Assembly (NCBI GenBank): GCA_040307715.1
Contig: JAWRJC010000003.1
Coordinates: 1 to 11,488, forward strand
Length of the DNA stretch: 11,488 nt
Reading direction: 5' to 3'
DNA from: RUG13615 sp040307715
Lineage (GTDB): Bacteria; Bacillota; Clostridia; Peptostreptococcales; Anaerovoracaceae
Positions 7,513-11,488 of this stretch are shown here, piece after piece. The notes under the pieces were generated by a model, which was not told the DNA's origin, ran no database searches, and saw only the letters and a program-made list of their open reading frames with translations. Each line of letters begins with the position of its first letter. Position 1 is the first letter of the stretch. The translations under genes and the position numbers were made by a program.

Positions 7513-8328
7513 TTACTCTTCGGTGTTGATGTACTTGTCGATGATGCCCTGAACAGTGCCGTCATCGATCAGCTTCTGCAGCGCGGTGTTGACCGCTTCG
7601 TACAGTTCCGGGTTGTCCTTGGAGATGCCGATCGCATAATCTTCGACGGCGAACTCCGTTTCGAGGATCTTCAGGCCGGGGTTTGCTGCGACATACTGCT
7701 TTGCGGGCTCCTGGTCGATGACGACGGCGTCAACCTTGCCGGCGACCAGTGCCTGGACGGCGACCGGACCGCTGGTGTATGCGGTGACATGATCTTCACC
7801 GTAGCCGTCTTCTTCCGGCGGAGCGGAGCAATAGAGGTAGCCGGTGGTGCCTTCCTGGCAGCCGATCATGCTGGCATTGGCCAGATCATCGATGGTCTTG
7901 ATGGGGCTGTCTTCGGGAACAATGACGACCTGCACAGCCGTCGTGTAAGGAACGGTGAAGTCAACACTTTCTTTTCTTTCATCCGTGACGGTCATGCCGG
8001 CCATGGCGATGTCCGCCTTGCCGCCCTGGACCGCTGTCAGGATGGAGGAGAAGTCCATGTCGTCAACGACCAGCTCCAGTCCGAGCTCATCGGCGATCGC
8101 CTGTGCGATATCGATGTCGATGCCTTCGAAGCCGCCGTCGTCGGTCACGTTCTCATAGGGCGGGAACGTGGCGTTCGTGGCCATGTGGAGGACGCCCTCT
8201 TCAGCGGTCAGGCTTGTCGCTTCACCTGCTGCGGAAGCTTCGCCGCCGTCGTCGCTGCCGCCGCCGCACGCGGTCATGGCGAATGCGAGGACGAGTGCCA
8301 TCATGATGATCAGTACATTCTTTTTCAT
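7513..8328 (-). CDS. glnH/artJ-like: Amino-acid-binding lipoprotein of the ABC importer
   Basis: This 271-residue extracellular lipoprotein captures the substrate for the permease. Residues 1-20 are a lipoprotein signal peptide with lipobox MTAC, so Cys21 is the predicted lipidated residue, followed by a Gly/Ser/Asp linker. Residues about 45-270 are a family 3 solute-binding domain (SBP_bac_3): ATFPPYE (53-59), GFEGIDIDIAQAIADELGL, and GMTVTDERKESVDFTVPY (111-128). In that last segment Arg118 is the residue expected to bind the substrate carboxylate, and Asp205 in VVIDQEPAKQYV is expected to bind the amino group. Cys157 and Cys167 could form a disulfide in the second lobe. AAAGAGG (8336-8342) lies 7 bases before the ATG at 8328. 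It is the first gene of the operon, directly behind the ARG-box promoter. Arginine or another cationic amino acid is the likeliest ligand, but this rests on the operator and not on the fold. Confidence 0.94.
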   Translation of the reverse strand: MKKNVLIIMMALVLAFAMTACGGGSDDGGEASAAGEATSLTAEEGVLHMATNATFPPYENVTDDGGFEGIDIDIAQAIADELGLELVVDDMDFSSILTAVQGGKADIAMAGMTVTDERKESVDFTVPYTTAVQVVIVPEDSPIKTIDDLANASMIGCQEGTTGYLYCSAPPEEDGYGEDHVTAYTSGPVAVQALVAGKVDAVVIDQEPAKQYVAANPGLKILETEFAVEDYAIGISKDNPELYEAVNTALQKLIDDGTVQGIIDKYINTEE

Positions 8329-8364
8329 TTGATTGCCTCTTTCTTTTGATGTCCTTTGCGATTA

Positions 8365-8378
8365 TGAATAACGATTCC
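8365..8378. promoter_or_regulatory. Second, weaker ARG-box-like site in the leader
   Basis: TGAATAACGATTCC matches the TGAAT-N4-ATTCA core at 9 of 10 arm positions, but its centre is not all A/T. It lies about 110 bp downstream of the first site, just before the ribosome site. Paired promoter and downstream sites are known for AhrC at the Bacillus subtilis arginine genes. Confidence 0.3.
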
Positions 8379-8456
8379 TGCTTTCATTTGCCGGAGGAGA
8401 ATCGCTTTGCCGGGCTGTCCGTATTCCCATGCGGGCTTCTCTTGCGGGTGATTCTC
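8372..8456 (-). other. Structured transporter leader with mutually exclusive helices
   Basis: On the minus-strand RNA segment A (GAGAATC, 8450-8456) can pair with B (GATTCTC, 8397-8403). B can instead pair, through CGATTC (8399-8404), with C (GAATCG, 8372-8377). The two helices exclude one another. No U-tract follows either helix, and no T-box consensus is present. If the switch is real it would act on translation or RNA stability. Confidence 0.3.
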
Positions 8457-8471
8457 ATATATTTTCGGCAA

Positions 8472-8489
8472 AATGAATATTTATGCAAG
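8472..8489. promoter_or_regulatory. ARG-box-like operator (ArgR/AhrC family) at the transporter start site
   Basis: The core TGAATATTTATGCA (8474-8487) matches the known ArgR/AhrC operator TGAAT-WWWW-ATTCA at 9 of 10 arm positions with an all-A/T centre. ATGCA is a common variant half-site. It begins 5 bp downstream of the -10 element and covers the predicted start near 8487, which fits arginine-dependent repression. No good tandem partner lies within the usual 2-3 bp on either side. Confidence 0.6.
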
Positions 8490-8493
8490 ACCA

Positions 8494-8522
8494 ATACTAC
8501 CATGCTGTATTTGCCTTGTCAA
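8494..8522 (-). promoter_or_regulatory. Sigma-A promoter of the amino-acid transporter operon
   Basis: On the minus strand a perfect TTGACA (-35, 8517-8522) is followed after exactly 17 bp by TAGTAT (-10, 8494-8499, 4 of 6). A-rich tracts just upstream of -35 (about 8523-8545) resemble an UP element. The predicted start near 8487 gives a leader of about 160 bases. Confidence 0.85.
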
Positions 8523-8554
8523 ACCCTTTTTTAAGCCTTTTTCACATTTTCATG

Positions 8555-8589
8555 AAAAAACACGGCAACGGGAAAAACTCGCTGCCGTG
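8555..8589 (-). terminator. Intrinsic terminator after the rhodanese-fusion gene
   Basis: Arms CACGGCA (8561-8567) and TGCCGTG (8583-8589) form a perfect 7-bp stem, extendable by two inner CG pairs past a mismatch, and are followed on the minus strand by six T (8555-8560). It lies about 60 bp after the stop codon and just upstream of the next promoter. Confidence 0.85.
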
Positions 8590-8650
8590 CGTTCTCTTTT
8601 CTTCCTTTTTTCAGGGTTTCCGGCGTCGCTGCAGGCGCTTTCGCAGCCGG

Positions 8651-9415
8651 TCACCGGTTCTCATCCTGCCCGCCGCCTACCAGGATGATCTGCGCGCCGG
8701 GGCTATCCGCTGCCTGCCCTTTCGGGTTGAACAGAAGAAGCCCACGCTGCATATCCAGCTGACTGCCGCTGATCGTGCCCATAAGGTAGACCTTTGCCGC
8801 GTCTTCGCTGTCAAACCGCCTGACTTCCACGTTGCCGCCTTCGAGTTCGGCGACCGCTTCGGCTGTGAGCGCGTCGACACGCGGATCTGTGACCGGACCT
8901 TCGAGGTCGTCGAGCCCCGGCGCCGCTGTTGCCGGCTGCGGTTCGCCGGCCGGTGCGGCTTCTGTTTCTGCCGGCGCCTTTTCTGTTTCTGCCGGCGCCT
9001 TTTCTGATCCGGCCTGTGCGGCTTCCGTTTCCGGCTTTGCGGTTCCGGATGCGGCGGGCGCCGCCGGCATCGGGCCCTTCTCGAACTGTCCTGTGTAGCG
9101 GTTGGTGCCGCCCATGTTCTCGACCAGCTGGAACCCGATCGCTTTCAGAAGGCCGGCCGCCTTCCGGCTGCGTGCCCCGCTGACACAGTACAGAAACAGC
9201 GGTGTCTGCGATTCATGTCCCTTGATGAGCCAGCCGTCCAGCGCGGTCCGGATCGTGCCGACGCTGTTCACCGGCAGATTGACCGCTCCCGGAATGTGGC
9301 CGTACTCATACTCGCGCGGTTCGCGGACGTCGATGATGACCGCGTTTTCCATGGCGCGCGCCTGTGCGAGCTTGCTGTTGATATCGACCGGTTTGCTGAA
9401 ATCCCAGAATCCCAT
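8651..9415 (-). CDS. Rhodanese-domain protein with Ala/Pro/Glu linker and unrecognised C-terminal domain
   Basis: The protein has 254 residues and no signal peptide or membrane segment, so it is probably cytoplasmic. Residues 5-112 are a single rhodanese domain: DVREPREYEYGHIPGAVNLP (29-48) and the active-site loop CVSGARS (77-83), with Cys77 and Arg82 in the CX4R spacing used by sulfurtransferases that carry a persulfide. Residues 114-168 are a low-complexity linker with a repeated KAPAETE. Residues 169-254, with an acidic helix-like start and a stretch around GTISGSQLDMQRGLLLFNP, match no family I know. AGAAGGAG (9423-9430) lies 7 bases before the ATG at 9415. The transporter gene upstream ends 74 bp away with no terminator between, so co-transcription is possible. 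Most stand-alone rhodanese proteins are about 100-130 residues, so the tail is extra. The sulfur acceptor is unknown. Confidence 0.88.
   Translation of the reverse strand: MGFWDFSKPVDINSKLAQARAMENAVIIDVREPREYEYGHIPGAVNLPVNSVGTIRTALDGWLIKGHESQTPLFLYCVSGARSRKAAGLLKAIGFQLVENMGGTNRYTGQFEKGPMPAAPAASGTAKPETEAAQAGSEKAPAETEKAPAETEAAPAGEPQPATAAPGLDDLEGPVTDPRVDALTAEAVAELEGGNVEVRRFDSEDAAKVYLMGTISGSQLDMQRGLLLFNPKGQAADSPGAQIILVGGGQDENR
8960..9001 (-). repeat. Two perfect 21-bp tandem units in the rhodanese linker
   Basis: Units 8960-8980 and 8981-9001 are identical, and a 5-base partial copy follows. They encode two seven-residue KAPAETE-type units. Because 21 is a multiple of three, slippage would alter linker length without a frameshift. 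Confidence 0.85.
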
Positions 9416-9489
9416 GTTGATTCTCCTTCTTATTCTTATAACGACTTGCTTTGCGCAGTATGCTCGTTTTGCTCGTCTTGAAACAGACG

Positions 9490-10416
9490 CTATTCCGCCC
9501 GGCTCGAGATGATGACGCCAGCGAGTGTGACCGCCACGCCGATCACGATATAAAACCCGAAAGGATCCCCGCGCAGCAGCACCCCTGCTGTCACGCCGAT
9601 GACCGTGATCAGGCTCTCGACCACGTTTCCTGCGACCGCCGGATCCTTTGCCTTGCCGATCACGTAGTTAAATCCGAAATAGCCGCCCGAGGAGCAGGCG
9701 ATTCCGAGGAATGCAACAGCCAGGATGATCCGCCAGTCGGTAAACAGGACCGTATACGTTTCCGCGCCGTACCCCATGATGAAGTTGAGCGGGATGAACC
9801 ACAGCGACCCGACGAAGGTCATCATGGCCGTGATCTCGATCGCCGAATAATGCCGGCTCGCCTCTGCGCTGAACTGCGCGTAGACCGCGCCTACGATGAC
9901 AGCGCTGATCAGCATCAGATACCCGTACAGTTTGCCGCCCGTCGTAAAGCTGCCGCCGCCCACCGTGCAGATCACAACGCCCGCGAACGCCATCAGGATC
10001 CCGATGATTCCGATCCGCTCTGTGCGGCGGTGGAAGAACAGCATCCCGAGGACCAGCGTCATGCAGGGGATCGTCGCGATGAAGATCGAGGACATCGACG
10101 GCGAAGTGAACTTCACCCCGTAGGTCTCAAAAATCGCATACAGGCAGGGCTGCACAGCGGCTGTCAGAAAGAGCCACTTCTTCGGCTTGCCGCGGAAATC
10201 CATTTTGACAACCCCGGTCAGACCGAGCACTGCGAAAAAGATGGCCGCGATCGGCCAGCGGAGCGCCTGCACCTGAAGCGGCGCGTACGTATCGAGAAGG
10301 ATATCGACCGCAATGAACGAAAAGCCCCACGCCCCGGATGCCAGCAGTGCTGCCGCGACCATTTTGCCGGACAGCCCTTTATGATTTGTTGGAGTATTCT
10401 TAGAGGAATCGCTCAT
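9490..10416 (-). CDS. EamA/DMT-superfamily transporter
   Basis: This 308-residue integral membrane protein consists of two EamA repeats (about 18-152 and 163-304) with roughly ten hydrophobic segments, the usual size and layout of the drug/metabolite transporter family. The first helix carries SGAWGFSFIAVDILL and the first half has the typical FTSPSMSSIFIATIPCMTLVLGMLFF stretch. The second half ends with SLITVIGVTAGVLLRGDPF and a last helix. These proteins mostly export or exchange metabolites such as amino acids. The substrate cannot be inferred here. AAAGGA lies 8 bases before the ATG at 10416. The gene begins 15 bp after the HAD phosphatase gene, which suggests one transcript. Transport of a product of those phosphatases is possible but untested. 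Confidence 0.92.
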   Translation of the reverse strand: MSDSSKNTPTNHKGLSGKMVAAALLASGAWGFSFIAVDILLDTYAPLQVQALRWPIAAIFFAVLGLTGVVKMDFRGKPKKWLFLTAAVQPCLYAIFETYGVKFTSPSMSSIFIATIPCMTLVLGMLFFHRRTERIGIIGILMAFAGVVICTVGGGSFTTGGKLYGYLMLISAVIVGAVYAQFSAEASRHYSAIEITAMMTFVGSLWFIPLNFIMGYGAETYTVLFTDWRIILAVAFLGIACSSGGYFGFNYVIGKAKDPAVAGNVVESLITVIGVTAGVLLRGDPFGFYIVIGVAVTLAGVIISSRAE

Positions 10417-10431
10417 CCCCCGGTTCCTTTC

Positions 10432-11124
10432 CTATCCTGTTACTGTACCGATAATGCAGCGGGCCACTTCCTCCGGCGTGTCGCACACCACCGGTGCACC
10501 GCTTTTCTCGAGAAATTCGCGTCCCCGGTATCCCCAGGAGACCCCGATCATGGCAGTGCCCGCATTCTCCGCTGTCTGTACGTCCGTATCGCTGTCGCCG
10601 ATGTAGACCGCGTCTTCCGGCGCGATGCCCCATTCGTCAAGAATCGCCAGCACGGCGTCCGGTGCCGGCTTGCGCGGCACGCCCCGCCGCTCGCCGCGGG
10701 CAATGTCCAGAAGGCCGTGGTAGTACCGCGGCGCGATCAGAGCCACGGCGGAATCCGGCTTGTTGGAGAGCACCGCCGTGCGGACGCCCGCCTCCCGGAG
10801 CCTTCCGAGCATGCCGATCACCCCTTTATACACACGGGTCTTGTTCTCACTGTGCGCTTTGTACCAGTTGGTCATATCCCGGACCGCCATATCGACAACA
10901 TCGTCTCTGGCCCCGGGATCTGCAAACGGCGCGTTCTTCGGGATCGCTCCGTTCACGAAATACCGCATTCCTTTGCCTATCAACATGCGGACCTCTTCGA
11001 CGGAGCGCTGCGGATAGCCCCGCACCTCCAGGATATGATTCACGCTGTCTGCAAGATCCCCCAGCGAGTCGAGGAGCGTCCCGTCCAGATCAAAGACAGC
11101 AGCTTTGTATTGTGGTTCGTTCAT
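10432..11124 (-). CDS. HAD-family phosphatase, phosphoglycolate-phosphatase-like (copy 1)
   Basis: This complete 230-residue cytoplasmic HAD hydrolase has a helical C1-type cap. Motif I is DLDGTLLDS (12-20) with nucleophile Asp12 and acid/base Asp14. Motif II is Ser120 in VLSNKPD, motif III is Lys152 in RKPAPDA, and motif IV is GDSDTD (176-181) for magnesium binding. Length and sequence fit the Gph/PGP-like subfamily, which removes phosphate from small phosphorylated metabolites; the exact substrate is unknown. AAAGAGG (11132-11138) lies 7 bases before the ATG at 11124, which overlaps the upstream gene's stop as ATGA, so translation is probably coupled. It is a paralogue of that upstream gene. 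Confidence 0.92.
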   Translation of the reverse strand: MNEPQYKAAVFDLDGTLLDSLGDLADSVNHILEVRGYPQRSVEEVRMLIGKGMRYFVNGAIPKNAPFADPGARDDVVDMAVRDMTNWYKAHSENKTRVYKGVIGMLGRLREAGVRTAVLSNKPDSAVALIAPRYYHGLLDIARGERRGVPRKPAPDAVLAILDEWGIAPEDAVYIGDSDTDVQTAENAGTAMIGVSWGYRGREFLEKSGAPVVCDTPEEVARCIIGTVTG

Positions 11125-11417
11125 TCGGCAGCCTCTTTCCTGTTCTGTCCGTCTATGCCAGATGATGTGCGTTCTTCCGGCGCGCCAAGCAGCCTGTCGC
11201 GGAGCTCTTCCGGTGTTTCACAAAAGACCTGCGCGCCGCGTGCCGCCAGGTACGCCATATCGCGGAATCCCCACGTGACCATGATCAGGTCGAGTCCCGC
11301 GTTCTGTGCGGTCTGGATATCCGTGTCACCGTCCCCGACATACACCGCCTTCTCCGGCGGAATGCCCCACTCCCGCAGGATCGCGAACAGGGCGTCCGGT
11401 GCCGGCTTGCGCGGCAC
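10654..11417 (-). repeat. Perfect 27-bp direct match between the two HAD genes
   Basis: Positions 10654-10680 and 11391-11417 are identical over 27 bases, 737 bp apart, in the codons for PRKPAPDA. Flanking DNA diverges but remains similar (for example a shared 14-base stretch in the ARGE codons). This is a remnant of gene duplication and a possible recombination site. Confidence 0.8.
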
Positions 11418-11488
11418 CCCCTGCTGCTCGCCGCGGGCAACGTCGAACATCTCCGGGAAATACCGCGGCGTCAGTAGGGCGACGGCGG
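11121..11488 (-). CDS. HAD-family phosphatase, C-terminal part (copy 2), 5' end outside window
   Basis: The frame is open through the right edge, so the ATG at 11450 is an internal methionine and the true start is outside. The visible 122 codons begin AVALLTPRYFPEMFDVARGE and hold motif III (RKPAPDA) and motif IV (GDGDTD). Motifs I and II and the cap lie outside. Aligned with copy 1, about 60 of about 104 residues are identical. After the shared region this copy carries a distinct polar tail (GAPEERTSSGIDGQNRKEA). The stop TGA shares ATGA with the next gene's start. Confidence 0.9.
   Translation of the reverse strand, partial: AVALLTPRYFPEMFDVARGEQQGVPRKPAPDALFAILREWGIPPEKAVYVGDGDTDIQTAQNAGLDLIMVTWGFRDMAYLAARGAQVFCETPEELRDRLLGAPEERTSSGIDGQNRKEAAE

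Noticed and set aside
7444..8349. Plus-strand 301-codon open frame opposite the binding-lipoprotein gene
   Set aside because: Antisense to a complete lipoprotein with lipobox and solute-binding motifs; no recognisable domain of its own.
9416..9489. A promoter for the rhodanese gene (TATAAG near 9436) and a 9-bp direct repeat (9461-9478)
   Set aside because: No acceptable -35 element lies 16-18 bp upstream, and the repeat is short and imperfect; nothing here is strong enough to annotate.
11121..11450. A short stand-alone HAD protein starting at the ATG at 11450
   Set aside because: The frame continues open to the window edge and the extra residues align with copy 1, so this methionine is internal.
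1..11488. CRISPR array, tRNA, rRNA, transposase or integrase
   Set aside because: No regularly spaced direct repeats, cloverleaf-like segments or mobile-element proteins were seen on either strand.

Overview
The window looks like chromosomal DNA of a Gram-positive anaerobe, most likely a gut-type member of the Clostridia (Bacillota). The basis is a giant Sec-secreted surface protein built of InlB-like, MucBP-like and DUF11-like repeats, a lipobox-bearing amino-acid-binding lipoprotein, purine-rich Shine-Dalgarno sites and T-tract terminators. No rRNA or other taxonomic marker is present, so this is inference. Every gene I can support lies on the minus strand, so transcription runs from right to left.

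From right to left in transcription order: (i) at 11488-9490, two tandem HAD-family phosphatase genes that are recent-looking duplicates (the first is cut by the right edge), followed by a 10-TM EamA/DMT transporter. The first two overlap by ATGA and the third follows after 15 bp, so this reads as an operon. (ii) At 9415-8651, a rhodanese domain joined through an Ala/Pro/Glu linker to an unrecognised C-terminal domain, ending in a clear intrinsic terminator at 8555-8589. (iii) At 8522-5786, a polar amino-acid ABC transporter operon: binding lipoprotein, permease, ATPase. It has a strong sigma-A promoter (TTGACA, 17 bp, TAGTAT), an ARG-box-like operator overlapping the predicted transcription start, a structured leader, hairpins between the first and second genes, and a strong terminator. 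The ARG box makes arginine or a related cationic amino acid the best guess for the substrate. (iv) At 5493-1, the first 1831 codons of a very large cell-surface protein whose 3' end lies beyond the left edge. It fills almost half of the window and has no stop codon inside it.

The surface gene has its own 384-bp upstream region with a plausible promoter flanked by a 17-bp inverted repeat just upstream of -35 and an AT palindrome at the predicted start site, so its expression is probably regulated. Its base composition is mosaic: the ends are GC-rich like the neighbouring genes, while the middle (roughly 2380-4300) is much more AT-rich, which suggests domain shuffling.

I found no tRNA, rRNA, CRISPR array, insertion sequence or integrase. 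The points most worth a second look are the ARG-box-controlled transporter, the rhodanese fusion with an unknown C-terminal domain, the composition mosaic and Tyr/Trp-rich insert of the surface protein, and the tandem HAD pair.
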